Assembly: GCA_016719605.1 (NCBI GenBank)
Contig: JADJYW010000004.1
Location: 372,001-436,000 of the forward strand
Length of the DNA stretch: 64,000 nt
Reading direction: 5' to 3'
Origin: Lewinellaceae bacterium
GTDB taxonomy: Bacteria; Bacteroidota; Bacteroidia; Chitinophagales; Saprospiraceae
Shown here in pieces: positions 16,308 to 25,533 of the stretch. The notes under the pieces were generated by a model, which was not told where the DNA came from, did no database searches, and was given only the letters and a program-made list of their open reading frames with translations. Positions within the stretch are counted from its first letter, which is position 1, and the number at the start of each line of letters is the position of its first letter. The translations under genes were made by a program, and so were the position numbers.

Positions 16308-19301
16308 ATGCGCGTTGTCTTCAATCTGTACCCGTTTTCGGAAAACCTCTACCTGCCCACAGCCAATATCGTGCAGGTGGACAAGGGCGGAGAACTTACC
16401 CATCTGATACAAAAAGCCGCCCCGGCTACCATCGGGGCATACGGTATCGAATTGACGCCGGTGCTACAGGGCTTGTTCGAGGCCATCGAACGCCTGACGC
16501 CCAGGGCGTTGGAGGCTAAATTCAAAGCGCCCAAGGCGAAGACCGCCGCGCCGTTGGCGCAACTGCTCGCCCAGGCAGAAACCAGAGCAACGGTAGAAAC
16601 GTACATCCACCGCGAGATCGAGCAGTTTCTGTCGGAAATCGTGCGCCACCGCCTGCCCCTTACCCTGGATGCCGAGCGGCGTACCTTGGCCAAAGATGTG
16701 CAACTGCATCCGGCCACCGACGATCTGGTACCGCACCTGTTTTTTCAAAAAACGGATGCAGGTATTGAGTACCGCTTCCAGTTGGGTACCGAAACTGAAA
16801 AATGGAGTATCCGCGAGCACGACGCCTTGCCACTGACCAACACTAATCCCGCGTGGGTGGTGGCTCGATACGCCCTGTTTCGGGTGCCGGGCATCAACGG
16901 CAACATGCTGCGCCCGTTTCGGAACAAGGATGTTATTCAGATTCCGCCCGACAAAGTCCGAGTTTACTTCCGGCAGTTTATTGCCAAAAACGCGGGCCGT
17001 ACGCAGATCGAGGCGGAGGGGTTTGCCGTGCAAACGGCCGACCGCCTGCTGGCTGTACGCCTCGAACCTACGGAGCACCTGCTCGAAAAAACGTGGCTGC
17101 TCAAGCCCGTGTTTGTGTACGACGGCGCCGAATTTCGCTATGGCGAACGCCGCGATCGGATCACCACCCTCGACATTCCCGACGATGAAACCCGCGAAAT
17201 CACGGTACATCTCGTTTGTCGCGACCAGTCTGCTGAGCAGGGTTTTGTGGAAAAACTCCAAACCTTCGGGATGGAAGCGGAGCACCGGATGTTCCGCCTT
17301 CCCACGAGCGGCGCTCTGGCCGACATCCTGCATTGGCTGACGAGCCAACGCGCTGCGCTCGAACGGGCGGGTTTTACGCTCGTTGCCCCGCAGGTAGATG
17401 GCCGGATGCTGGCCCTTTTGCCCGCCGATATTGCCGTGCGCTCCGAAGCGGCCGGCGACTGGTTCGATGTGCGGGGGCAGGTACAAATCGGTGCACACAG
17501 TTTTCCGTTTCACGTTTTTGTTCCGCATTTGCGCAGCGGAAACCCCTACTTTCCGTTGCCTGACGGCACGTTTTTCCTTATTCCGGACGAGTGGTTTGCG
17601 CGTTACGGCGACTTGGCCAATTCTCTACGCGAGGCCGGCGAGCAGCTGCGTTTACCCAAGTCGCTGTTCACACTGCTACAACCCGCTACGGATTCCGCTA
17701 CTGCCGATTTTCAGCCTGTTGACCCCGATCAAATTGACTACCACCCGCCGACTGATCTCCAGGCTACTCTGCGCCCCTACCAACTCCACGGGGTAAAATG
17801 GTTAGTTGGTCACTTTCAGCATGGTTTTGGCGCCTGTTTGGCCGATGATATGGGGCTGGGCAAAACACTTCAGACTATTGCAGCGCTGCTTTATGTAAAG
17901 CACAACGCCACCCCGGAAAAGGAACAGAGCATACTTCCTGATTTTGCCAAAAATTCCACCAGTGAAAACAGCCATACCTCCGATCAGCCGGCAAGCAAAA
18001 ACGCAGCCCTGCTCGCCCCGGGAGGTGGCGCCCAGTACTCCCTTTTTCAATCCTATCAGGCGGAGATTCGTCCGTTGCAAGCCCTCGTTATTTTGCCCGC
18101 TTCGCTGGTGTTCAACTGGCAGCGGGAACTGGCGCAGTTTGCCCCCGGTCTGTTCGTGTATGCGCACTCCGGCCCCAGGCGGCTCAAGGATATCCGTGCC
18201 ATTGCCGGGCATGACGTAGTACTGACTACCTACCACACGGCGCGGCAGGATTTGGATTTGCTGGGCAAACTCGAATGGCGGGTCATTGTGCTGGACGAGA
18301 GCCAGCAGATCAAAAACCGCGAATCGGAGGTGTCCCGGGTGGTGCGGGCCTTGCGGGGGCAATTCAAAATTTCGCTGTCCGGCACGCCCATCGAAAACTC
18401 CTTAGCCGACCTGTGGACACAAATGGAGTTTATCAATCCCGACACGTTGGGGACTTTTCGGGAGTTTCGGGAGGCGTTTTTGGTGCCTATCGAAAAAGGT
18501 AAGGATGCGGTTGCCCGGCAGCGGTTGTTTGCGCGTATTCGCCCGTTTTTCCTGCGCCGCACCAAGATGGAGGTTGCGCCTGACCTGCCGGCGCTGAGCG
18601 AGCAGGTGTTTTATTCGGAAATGAATCCTGCGCAGCACAAGCAGTACGAAAAAACCAGATCGGCGGTTCGGAACGAAATCCTGAGTTTGTTCGACAATCC
18701 GAAAACTCGGATTATGGCGTTGCAGGCGCTCATGCGGCTGCGGCAGTTGGCCAACCACCCTGCGCTTGTGGAACCGGATTCGGACCTCGGCAGCGGCAAG
18801 TTTGAGGATGTGCTGGCCCAGTGGGATACCGTGCAGCGCGCCGGGCACAAAGTTTTGTTTTTCAGTAGTTTTGAGAAGCACCTGCAACTCTTTCGCCGGG
18901 AATTTGAGCGCCGCCGCCTGCCGTATGCGTGGCTTACGGGCGATACGGCTATGCCCGACCGCGCCCGCGAGATCGAGCGCTTTCAGGGCGACCCTGCGGT
19001 GCAAGCGTTTTTTATGACGGTAAAAGCCGGCGGGGTAGGCCTCAACCTGACTGCTGCCGATTATGTATTTCTGCTTGATCCCTGGTGGAATCCCGCCGTG
19101 GAAGATCAGGCCATTGCCCGCGCCCACCGCATCGGCCAGACGCGCCCGGTGACGGCCCTGCGGTTCATTTCCCGCAATACGATCGAGGAAAAAATCCGGC
19201 AGTTACAGGAACAAAAAAAACAACTCGGTCTGGATTTTTTCGCTGCCGGGTCAGAGGCGCCGATGTTGACACGGGCGGAGCTGGAAGGATTATTGGGATG
19301 A
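16308..19301 (+). CDS. SNF2-family DEAD/DEAH helicase
   Basis: The protein is about 997 residues from the ATG at 16308 (MRVVFNLYPF...); an alternative ATG lies at 16260. A long N-terminal region without clear motifs (~500 residues) precedes the SNF2 ATPase. Motif Q/I is 'LRPYQLHGVKWLV' and 'CLADDMGLGKTLQTIAALL', Ia is 'LVILPASLVFNWQREL', II is 'VIVLDESQQIKN', III is 'ISLSGTPIENSLADLWTQ', and V/VI are 'FFMTVKAGGVGLNLTAADYV' and 'AIARAHRIGQTRPV'. SNF2 proteins are double-stranded DNA translocases that remodel nucleoprotein; bacterial members include RapA-like and defence-linked types. No nuclease domain is evident. It stands alone between unrelated genes. Confidence 0.9.
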   Translation: MRVVFNLYPFSENLYLPTANIVQVDKGGELTHLIQKAAPATIGAYGIELTPVLQGLFEAIERLTPRALEAKFKAPKAKTAAPLAQLLAQAETRATVETYIHREIEQFLSEIVRHRLPLTLDAERRTLAKDVQLHPATDDLVPHLFFQKTDAGIEYRFQLGTETEKWSIREHDALPLTNTNPAWVVARYALFRVPGINGNMLRPFRNKDVIQIPPDKVRVYFRQFIAKNAGRTQIEAEGFAVQTADRLLAVRLEPTEHLLEKTWLLKPVFVYDGAEFRYGERRDRITTLDIPDDETREITVHLVCRDQSAEQGFVEKLQTFGMEAEHRMFRLPTSGALADILHWLTSQRAALERAGFTLVAPQVDGRMLALLPADIAVRSEAAGDWFDVRGQVQIGAHSFPFHVFVPHLRSGNPYFPLPDGTFFLIPDEWFARYGDLANSLREAGEQLRLPKSLFTLLQPATDSATADFQPVDPDQIDYHPPTDLQATLRPYQLHGVKWLVGHFQHGFGACLADDMGLGKTLQTIAALLYVKHNATPEKEQSILPDFAKNSTSENSHTSDQPASKNAALLAPGGGAQYSLFQSYQAEIRPLQALVILPASLVFNWQRELAQFAPGLFVYAHSGPRRLKDIRAIAGHDVVLTTYHTARQDLDLLGKLEWRVIVLDESQQIKNRESEVSRVVRALRGQFKISLSGTPIENSLADLWTQMEFINPDTLGTFREFREAFLVPIEKGKDAVARQRLFARIRPFFLRRTKMEVAPDLPALSEQVFYSEMNPAQHKQYEKTRSAVRNEILSLFDNPKTRIMALQALMRLRQLANHPALVEPDSDLGSGKFEDVLAQWDTVQRAGHKVLFFSSFEKHLQLFRREFERRRLPYAWLTGDTAMPDRAREIERFQGDPAVQAFFMTVKAGGVGLNLTAADYVFLLDPWWNPAVEDQAIARAHRIGQTRPVTALRFISRNTIEEKIRQLQEQKKQLGLDFFAAGSEAPMLTRAELEGLLG

Positions 19302-19317
19302 GGAAGCAAAGGAGTAG

Positions 19318-19336
19318 CGGCGGGTTTAACCCGCCG
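19318..19336. repeat. Family B palindrome (CGGCGGGTT / AACCCGCCG)
   Basis: CGGCGGGTT and AACCCGCCG are separated by one T, and the unit is followed by GAATG. It lies 17 bp after the stop of the SNF2 gene. The same unit recurs near 23324, three times at 43048-43137 and inverted at 43211. It may act as a terminator hairpin. Confidence 0.8.
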
Positions 19337-19392
19337 AATGGCAAGAGGTAAAATTGTGAATGGCAGGGTGAAGTAAACTACTGATCGGGGTC

Positions 19393-19430
19393 AAAAAAAA
19401 ATGCCCGCCGGGCGATGTGCCTCGGCGGGC
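19393..19430 (-). terminator. GC-rich hairpin with U-tract on the minus strand
   Basis: GCCCGCCG (19403-19410) pairs with CGGCGGGC (19423-19430). On the minus strand the stem is followed by a run of T, the form of an intrinsic terminator. No minus-strand gene is recognised to its right, so it may instead block antisense transcription into the SNF2 gene. Confidence 0.5.
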
Positions 19431-19973
19431 GGCCAAAACTACCGGTTGGGCGGCATTTTCCTGCTGCTCAATTTCCGGTTCCGGGTACCTCCTGCTGATC
19501 CCTTGGCGCCTTGCGGGATGCCGAACGCATAGGCGTTGCAGTGCTATGGAGTATCGATTATTTTTCAGTCGGCATCTGCTCGCGGTCGCCCCCAACCGAC
19601 AAGCACCTTGCGGTAGCCTGTGGTCGGAGACAACGCGTCGTTGGAGTTATACCGGCTTCATGGTCCTGCGGCCCGGCAGACCGCTGTTTATTTTCTCCTG
19701 CTCCCCCCGGATGTGCCGGCAAGATGCAGCACCTCGTTCCGCCCATCCAAGCGTCCGACAACATTCTTGGAAATTTAATATATTCCTATTTGATTGATAA
19801 AAAGCGATTTACAGCAACCGACCTTTGCTTTTTACCCTGCTTTTTCATGATCTTCCGCAGCCGGTAGGCGTAGCAAAAAATGGACGCGGCCAGTTTTTTT
19901 CAAAAAAATTATCCACGCTACCCAACCATTCCCGAGTAGTTTTCGATTATACCTGAAACAAACAAAACCTCCC

Positions 19974-20527
19974 ATGGCGTACCACCGGCAAAGTACCGAC
20001 GAAGCCCTGCGACAAGGCTGCATGGAGCAGCACCGCCTGGCCCAGCAGTACCTGTACGAGCGGTATTTCGGGCTGCTGCTGGGGGTTGCGATGCGATACG
20101 CCGACGACCGGGATACGGCTATCGGCATGCTCAACCAGGCCTTTCTCAAAATTTTCAACAACATGGGGCAGTACCAGAACACCGGCTCCTTTCCCGGATG
20201 GATGACCAGAATCGTGCTGTACACCGCCATTGACCACGTCCGCAGCCAAAAAGCCTACCGGCAAACCATGGATTTTTCTACGCCTGCCGACGACCGTGCA
20301 ACAACCGACGCAACGAGCCACCTCGAAGCAGAAGACATCTTCCGGCTGGTACAAAAACTGCCGCCGGCCTCCCGAACCGTGTTCAGCCTCTACGTCGTGG
20401 ATGGATACAAACACCGCGAAATAGCCGATCTGCTGGGTATTGACGAGGGCACCTCAAGTGGCACCTCTCCAACGCCCGCCGGGAACTCCAAAAAATGCTC
20501 CGCCCCGAATACCAGCCAAATCGTTAG
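19974..20527 (+). CDS. ECF-type RNA polymerase sigma factor (frameshifted near 20455)
   Basis: This sigma-70 family protein of about 184 residues has region 2 (YLYERYFGLLLGVAMRYADD, GWMTRIVLYTAIDHVRSQKA) and region 4 (LPPASRTVFSLYVVDGYKHR, EIADLLGIDEGTS). As given, the frame runs into low-complexity sequence after GTSS. Adding one base at TCAAGTGG (about 20455) yields GTSKWHLSNARRELQKML and a stop at 20525-20527. That is the normal helix-turn-helix end of such sigma factors and leaves 2 nt before the next ATG. It probably directs transcription of the envelope genes that follow. The membrane protein encoded next may be its regulator. Confidence 0.85.
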
Positions 20528-20529
20528 TT

Positions 20530-22086
20530 ATGGATCCAAAACGCACGAACGACGAACAAATAATGCGGGATAAAATGCTCCGGCACGAGTTCCCCTTCGA
20601 CGAGAAGGCGTGGGAATCTATGGAGGCCCTGCTGGATCAGGAACGCCAAACCGGACCACCACCACCACCGCCGCCCGATACCAAACCCGGGCCTGCGAAA
20701 TGGACCCCGACGGTGGTCTTGCTGGTAGCATTATTAGCCGGACTGGCGGTGTGGTGGCCCGGTAACCGGCACCCGGAAATACACGCAGCCTCTGAGGAAA
20801 ATCTGGACAAAAGCGATCGGCGTACAAACAGCGCACAACCCCGGATAAAGCAAGCAGACGCGCCGGCCAATGCAAAAATGGCCGTAGAAATCGAAGGCGG
20901 CGCACAGACCCAAAACCTGCCGACAGGAGTACCAGGGCGCGCCGGAGAAAACCCGGGTGCGGGGCGCCATAGCCGACAAACCGAAACAATCCGGGCGAAA
21001 AAAACTCCAGATGCCGCGACGGCACCCGAAACGCGCCGCGTGCACAGTTCCAGCCAACCGCCTCGCCGGCACGAAACGGAATCTGGTCGGAAAATCTCCG
21101 CTGGCGAGCCGGGAGCCGCCGCTCCGAATGCACTATTCTTGCCCCAACAGGGAGGAGGCCTTGCCGCCAAAGGGAAGGACGCATTGGACAACAGAATTGG
21201 CAAGCAGCCAGGCGCAGCGCTCCCGGTTTTGGCAGGAATGGAAACGCATGAAGGCAGCACAGCCGGCTCGGGCACGGGTATGCCTGAAAGCCCCGACGCA
21301 CCTACAGCCGACCGAAACAGAAGCAAAAACCTCGGGGCGGAGGCCGTGGGCGTACTCGCCCCTGTCCCGGTACTGCCGCTCTACGAACTCCCGCTTCCTT
21401 GTCCCGCCGACTCGTTTATCCGGCCGGTGCCTGACCCGACTCGGCCCCGGTCGCGCTGGGAACGCGGCTGGATTTTCGGGGCAGGCGCCAACACCGTGGA
21501 CTACAATCCCTTTCGGCTGAACATGCTGCCGCATTTTGGCCACCTGCTCCGGTACCGTTTGCACCCCAAAACGGCACTGCAAGCCGAATTGGTACTGAAA
21601 CCCGTATCCGGCTACGGCTGGCGCGCCGAGTTTCTCGACATCGTGCCGACCGGCTCTGCGCAGGTCATTCTGGAAAATAATAACCTGCTGTTTTTCGAAG
21701 TGCCGATCGTGGTGCAACACCGTTATGCGCCCGATCAGGCCTGGCTCGTAGGACTGAAGCCCTCGTGGAACGTATCGGTGTTTCCGTACGGCTCTTTTTC
21801 TGTGACCAATTTCAATACGCCCAGCCGCAATTACACCGCCCACTCGGGCATCCGATATTTTGATCTGGGTCTCGTACTGGGTTGGGAATGGCGCTTCGGC
21901 CGCCGCTGGGCGCTTGATGTGCGCTACAATCAGGGCCTGTTCGACCTGACCATTGATAATTTTTACAAAAGCCGCGATATCCACCTGAACTCCGATTTGC
22001 AGGTTTCCCTGCGCCGTTTTATCACCAAAAAAATGCGCCGCCATGTACCCGACACGAATCTTTATCCTGCTCCTGCTGGCCGGTAG
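20530..22086 (+). CDS. Membrane-anchored protein with C-terminal beta-barrel, possible sigma regulator
   Basis: The 518-residue protein starts at the ATG directly behind the sigma gene. The N-terminal ~60 residues are charged and cytoplasmic-looking (EFPFDEKAWESMEALLDQER), like the anti-sigma proteins that follow Bacteroidota ECF genes. A proline run and one transmembrane helix (TVVLLVALLAGLAVWW) follow, then a ~230-residue low-complexity linker. From ~residue 310 the sequence resembles an outer-membrane beta-barrel (WERGWIFGAGANTVDY, HFGHLLRYRLHPKTALQAEL, LGWEWRFGRRWALDVRYNQG). One polypeptide could thus span the periplasm from the inner to the outer membrane. The barrel end is paralogous to the protein at 24132. 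Confidence 0.7.
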   Translation: MDPKRTNDEQIMRDKMLRHEFPFDEKAWESMEALLDQERQTGPPPPPPPDTKPGPAKWTPTVVLLVALLAGLAVWWPGNRHPEIHAASEENLDKSDRRTNSAQPRIKQADAPANAKMAVEIEGGAQTQNLPTGVPGRAGENPGAGRHSRQTETIRAKKTPDAATAPETRRVHSSSQPPRRHETESGRKISAGEPGAAAPNALFLPQQGGGLAAKGKDALDNRIGKQPGAALPVLAGMETHEGSTAGSGTGMPESPDAPTADRNRSKNLGAEAVGVLAPVPVLPLYELPLPCPADSFIRPVPDPTRPRSRWERGWIFGAGANTVDYNPFRLNMLPHFGHLLRYRLHPKTALQAELVLKPVSGYGWRAEFLDIVPTGSAQVILENNNLLFFEVPIVVQHRYAPDQAWLVGLKPSWNVSVFPYGSFSVTNFNTPSRNYTAHSGIRYFDLGLVLGWEWRFGRRWALDVRYNQGLFDLTIDNFYKSRDIHLNSDLQVSLRRFITKKMRRHVPDTNLYPAPAGR

Positions 22087-22701
22087 CATAGCCGCCTGCA
22101 AAAAGGATGTGGACATTCCACCCGAACTCCGCCCCGACGACTTTTGGGTGCGCTGTACCATTGTGGACAATACCGGGCAAGAACGCCTGTTCGAGCACCG
22201 GGGAGGAGACAAGGCAACCCTGCCCCCCGGGGTGACATTCCAGCTCGCCTACCTCAGCGAAGGTGTGATCAGCGACAGCATTCGGCGGGCCTGGAGCGGC
22301 CTGGGATCATGGCCGTTCCCTACGCCTTTTTATCTTTCGCTGAGCCACCCCGACCGCGTGACCGATCCTTTCACCCCCGCAGAATGGCAGGCCGAGGACT
22401 ATGCAGACGTATTATTTCCCGGGAAAACCTTCCGGTTCGGAGCTGCTCCCGGCGAGGCCGCGCTCGGTATCGCCGATTTCCCGGACGGCGCCTGGTCGTT
22501 CAAAACCATGGACAGCAATGGCCCCGATAGCTATGTGCGCGTGCTGGAAGTATCGGACTATGGCATTCCCGAACTGGGCACGCCTTTTTTTGGAAAAAAG
22601 CCCGATTCGAGTTTTTCGCCAAGGTGTCGGACAGCAATGGTACGGTCTGGACCCTGCGCGACGGCGAGGCGGTATTGTTTTTTCGCTATTTCAAATTTTA
22701 A
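22043..22701 (+). CDS. Lipoprotein of unknown function, paralogue A (frameshifted near 22600)
   Basis: The N-terminus is a lipoprotein signal (RIFILLLLAGSIAACKKD). The mature part contains 'FPTPFYLSLSHPDRV', 'AALGIADFPDGAW' and 'SYVRVLEVSDYGIPELGTPF', a beta-rich pattern shared with the lipoprotein at 24826, which has 'GWVQVLDVADYTW'. Shifting frame by one base in the T/A runs near 22600 gives ARFEFFAKVSDSNGTVWTLRDG and a stop at 22699-22701. The start overlaps the preceding gene by 44 nt. I do not recognise the family. It is probably an outer-membrane lipoprotein partner of the adjoining barrel. Confidence 0.65.
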
Positions 22702-22713
22702 AAAAATATCCCA

Positions 22714-23307
22714 ATGCAAGTTTCACACCTGCTCCTTGCTGCCCTGCTTGGTCTGACCACCTTGTTTGCCTGCGACAATTTTGACGTCACGCGCGAGTGT
22801 CCGCCCTGCCCCAACAACACCGAATGCCTCGAAGGCGACTGCGGCTGCCCGCCCGACAAACACGACATGGGCAGCTGGTGCCTGTCCAAATCCGACAACC
22901 TTTTTGTAGCCGCCAGTCTCGACTGCTACTGCCTGCAAACCGTGGGACTTTACCTGTCGAATATCGCGCCGGAAACGGGCGGCGGCGGCGGTGTGCAGGT
23001 GCCCGCGTCCTCTTTTTCGCTCGCCGGGCCGGGAAGTAGTCAGGGTGGGTTCTCCGGCAATTTTTCCTACTACTCCCGGCCCGACGGCGACAGCATCGTC
23101 ATTTTTCTGCTACCGATGCCTTTGGCGGGGTTCCCGTCCAGTTGCCGCATCAACGATAACCTGTACTGTGAAGCCGATTTGTTTGGCAAGTTTCACGGGC
23201 CGGATACCATTCAGGCGCAGGTGCGCTGGCGCCGCTGCGAAGACGGCGCCGGAAACTGGAACAGTTTCAGCGACACGAAGCCGCTGACGTTTGTGCGCTG
23301 GAAATAG
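22714..23307 (+). CDS. Cys-rich lipoprotein of unknown function
   Basis: The 197-residue protein has a lipobox signal (LLLAALLGLTTLFACDN) followed by an EGF-like cysteine cluster (CPPCPNNTECLEGDCGCPPD). The remainder is beta-rich with further Cys pairs (SLDCYCLQ, SSCRINDNLYCEAD, WRRCEDG). Such Cys patterns are common in exported Bacteroidota lipoproteins stabilised by disulfides. It is 12 nt downstream of the preceding lipoprotein gene and probably co-transcribed. Function is unknown. Confidence 0.65.
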   Translation: MQVSHLLLAALLGLTTLFACDNFDVTRECPPCPNNTECLEGDCGCPPDKHDMGSWCLSKSDNLFVAASLDCYCLQTVGLYLSNIAPETGGGGGVQVPASSFSLAGPGSSQGGFSGNFSYYSRPDGDSIVIFLLPMPLAGFPSSCRINDNLYCEADLFGKFHGPDTIQAQVRWRRCEDGAGNWNSFSDTKPLTFVRWK

Positions 23308-23323
23308 TGTGAGTAGCAAAAGG

Positions 23324-23348
23324 GTAGCGCGGTTTTAACCCGCCGAGT
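23324..23348. repeat. Family B palindrome, variant copy
   Basis: GTAGCGCGGTTTTAACCC followed by GCCGAGTA is a slightly shortened version of the CGGCGGGTTTTAACCCGCCG unit. It lies 17 bp after a stop codon and before the next start. Confidence 0.7.
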
Positions 23349-23371
23349 ATTACTTAAAAAATGATTTTACG

Positions 23372-24073
23372 ATGAAACATACCTTTCTTCTAGTGACGCT
23401 TTTGTGCGCTGTGTTGTTGCGGGGGCAGGAAAACTCCGGGCTGTCCCGCTTTGCTTTTGGGCCAAATATCGGGACGGGAGCGGCTTTTCAGTCCTGCTGC
23501 AGCGATTCCCGGGGCTACCACACTTTCGGTGCAACGGGTGAATACCGGCTTGCGCGGTTTTTTTCTCTCGAAGCAGACCTGCGGTACACCGCGCTGGAAA
23601 GCGATTTGAGCGGCTGGTCGTACAGTGGTACGGGCTATTCATTTGACGGGTATCAGCAATTGCGCGGTGTGGCGCTGACCCTCGGGCCGCGGCTCAACCT
23701 GCGCTTGCGCAACGGAAAAGAAATCGGCGCAGCGCTCCGGGTCGGCCCTATGCTGGGACGTACCACGCAGGATATCACCAACAACGGATTGCTGTTCCAG
23801 ACCCGGCGCTACAAACCCAATCTGCTGCTCGCTTACGCACTCGACTTGCGCTGGGCCTGGTGGATAACCGACCGCATCGCCGTGGAATGGACCACCGGCT
23901 ACTCCGCTATGGACGATTTCCGGCAAAACCTGGAACTGAAATCATCTACCGGCAACCCGTTTCCGGCGGATATCACGTCCGAATTTCCATCCAATTTCAT
24001 CAAACAAATCAGCGAGCGCCCAAGCCCCGTCGGAGCCATTGACCTCGGCATGGGCCTGCGGTTCCGGCTTTGA
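23372..24073 (+). CDS. Outer-membrane beta-barrel protein (PorT/OMP_b-brl type)
   Basis: The 233-residue protein has a signal peptide (HTFLLVTLLCAVLLRGQ). Alternating hydrophobic strands typical of a small outer-membrane barrel follow: 'ATGEYRLARFFSLEADLRYT', 'LRGVALTLGPRLNLRLRNGK', 'AALRVGPMLGRT' and the terminal 'GAIDLGMGLRFRL' ending in aromatic/Leu residues. It probably inserts in the outer membrane, but its ligand is unknown. A strong hairpin lies 10 bp after the stop. Confidence 0.75.
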   Translation: MKHTFLLVTLLCAVLLRGQENSGLSRFAFGPNIGTGAAFQSCCSDSRGYHTFGATGEYRLARFFSLEADLRYTALESDLSGWSYSGTGYSFDGYQQLRGVALTLGPRLNLRLRNGKEIGAALRVGPMLGRTTQDITNNGLLFQTRRYKPNLLLAYALDLRWAWWITDRIAVEWTTGYSAMDDFRQNLELKSSTGNPFPADITSEFPSNFIKQISERPSPVGAIDLGMGLRFRL

Positions 24074-24082
24074 GTAAACATT

Positions 24083-24100
24083 CCAGGTTTGAAAACCTGG
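24083..24100. terminator. Perfect hairpin CCAGGTTT-GA-AAACCTGG
   Basis: An 8-bp perfect stem with a 2-nt centre lies 10 bp after the barrel gene, followed by AAAGTTTTAAAC. It could be an intrinsic terminator or a member of a dispersed AGGTTTTAAAACCT-type repeat (compare 10401 and 59600). Confidence 0.5.
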
Positions 24101-24131
24101 AAAGTTTTAAACCTATTCAACTTTTCAAGAC

Positions 24132-24815
24132 ATGACAGCAAAATTTGCAGGGTTATTCGCATTGCTTTTGTGCGGCATTGCCGCGCAGGCACAGGCCCCC
24201 GACGTGCGGCGGCCCGCCAATGGCGGCGGTGTGCTGCTGGGCACGAGTGTGTCCATTGTGGACCATCAGGATTTTCGGGCGACGGTGGGGCCGGTTGCCG
24301 GTTTTTACTATTTCGAGGATTTGAGCGATCGGTGGACGTTTCAGGTGGAATTTCACTGGAAAATAGTCTCGGGCTACCGCTTGCATGCGGGTTTTGCCGA
24401 CACGCTGGTGTTGCCCTCGGGCATCAGCACCAGTCAGGCCTTGTTCGATGTGCGGTCGCTGGTCTTTTGGGAACTGCCCGTTTTGCTGCAATGGCGCCCC
24501 CACCGCGAAGCCCGGCATGCGTGGTTGGCCGGCGTGCGGCCCTCGCTGAACCAACGCTCCGGTGGCCAATCGTCGTGGAGTAGCGCCAGCACCGGCGGAG
24601 TGGATACCGATCTGAGCCGGCTGAATATCCGGCAAGGTTGGCGCGGCTACGATGTGGGGCTGTTGTTGGGGTGGCAGTACGCGCTGTCCGAACGGATGAG
24701 CCTCGACGTGCGCTACAACCAGGGGTTGTTCGACCTGACTGCCGACAATTTTTTTAAAAATAAAACCAACACCCTCAACTCCGACCTGCAACTGACTCTG
24801 CGGGCGCGGTTCTAA
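24132..24815 (+). CDS. Outer-membrane beta-barrel protein, paralogue of the barrel at 20530
   Basis: The 227-residue protein has a signal peptide (GLFALLLCGIAAQAQA) and a barrel-like body (FYYFEDLSDRWTFQVEFHWK, LGWQYALSERMSLDVRYNQG, LNSDLQLTLRARF). The last ~70 residues align closely with the end of the 518-residue protein (VRYNQGLFDLT, LNSDLQV). It lacks the cytoplasmic, transmembrane and linker parts. It precedes a lipoprotein by 10 nt, just as the larger paralogue does, so a barrel-plus-lipoprotein unit is duplicated. Confidence 0.75.
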   Translation: MTAKFAGLFALLLCGIAAQAQAPDVRRPANGGGVLLGTSVSIVDHQDFRATVGPVAGFYYFEDLSDRWTFQVEFHWKIVSGYRLHAGFADTLVLPSGISTSQALFDVRSLVFWELPVLLQWRPHREARHAWLAGVRPSLNQRSGGQSSWSSASTGGVDTDLSRLNIRQGWRGYDVGLLLGWQYALSERMSLDVRYNQGLFDLTADNFFKNKTNTLNSDLQLTLRARF

Positions 24816-24825
24816 AAACTTCGTT

Positions 24826-25524
24826 ATGAAACATATCCTGCTTTTTTCCGTACTCGCCTTCGGCAGTTTGGCCGCTTGCAAACGCGATGCGGAGGACCTG
24901 CCCATTGAGCGGCCGTTTACCCGCGATTTTTATAGCCAGGGGGAATGGCGCGACACGAACCAGACGGCCTTTGCGCCCTTCGACCATACCGTGGGCCGCA
25001 CGATACGGCCGCCTTTTTCCAATGTGTTTAGTTGCAACAGCGAGACAAAAATCGTTGACGGCTACAAGACGATTCAGGGGAATATCCTCGGTATTTCAAG
25101 CAGCGCCCCGGCCTTCTATGTACGTTTTTTTTCCGACGCCCCTGCGGCATCCAGCAGCAGCACGGTCTGGTCGGCTGCTGAAATCGAAACCTTGCTGCCG
25201 CCCGGCCGGATATTCCCGATTGCGGGTGCAGCGCGCGAGGTTGAAATCGGGCTGGCGATTCCGTTTGATGATCTTTTTGACATCTACTCCGACACCCGGG
25301 GTGCGCCGTCGCCCGATGGCTGGGTACAGGTGCTGGATGTGGCGGACTATACCTGGATACAAACCCGGTTTGACGGTACGGAGGTGGAACGCCGGGGCAA
25401 ACAGGTGCGCATCGCTTTCCAGGCCAAACTGGGGCGCCGGCATTTTTTCTCGCAGGTCGGGCCGGTGGTGGGGGAGGCGGAAGTGCGCAACGGGGAGGCT
25501 TCGTTGTGTCTGGAGTATTTTTGA
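24826..25524 (+). CDS. Lipoprotein of unknown function, paralogue B
   Basis: The 232-residue protein has a lipobox signal (ILLFSVLAFGSLAACKRD). It shares with the lipoprotein at 22043 the pattern of an AEIETLLPPGRIF / AEDYADVLFPGKTF segment, 'GLAIPFDD', 'WVQVLDVADYTW' and 'VRIAFQAKL'. It is intact, unlike its paralogue. It is the last gene of the plus-strand envelope cluster that begins with the ECF sigma factor. Family and ligand are unknown. Confidence 0.65.
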   Translation: MKHILLFSVLAFGSLAACKRDAEDLPIERPFTRDFYSQGEWRDTNQTAFAPFDHTVGRTIRPPFSNVFSCNSETKIVDGYKTIQGNILGISSSAPAFYVRFFSDAPAASSSSTVWSAAEIETLLPPGRIFPIAGAAREVEIGLAIPFDDLFDIYSDTRGAPSPDGWVQVLDVADYTWIQTRFDGTEVERRGKQVRIAFQAKLGRRHFFSQVGPVVGEAEVRNGEASLCLEYF

Positions 25525-25533
25525 GGGTGGGGG

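Larger units (their letters stand above)
19302..19973. other. Intergenic region with two hairpins, no gene seen
   Basis: The region starts with a family B palindrome (19318-19336), then a GC-rich hairpin at 19403-19430 preceded by nine A residues. The rest (19440-19970) contains open frames of arbitrary-looking sequence on both strands, and I do not call a gene. The ECF sigma promoter should lie near its right end. Confidence 0.5.

Noticed and set aside
19417..19797. 126-codon open frame in the 19.3-19.97 kb gap
   Set aside because: It has arbitrary composition with many Arg, Cys and Pro, no domain, and overlaps hairpins.
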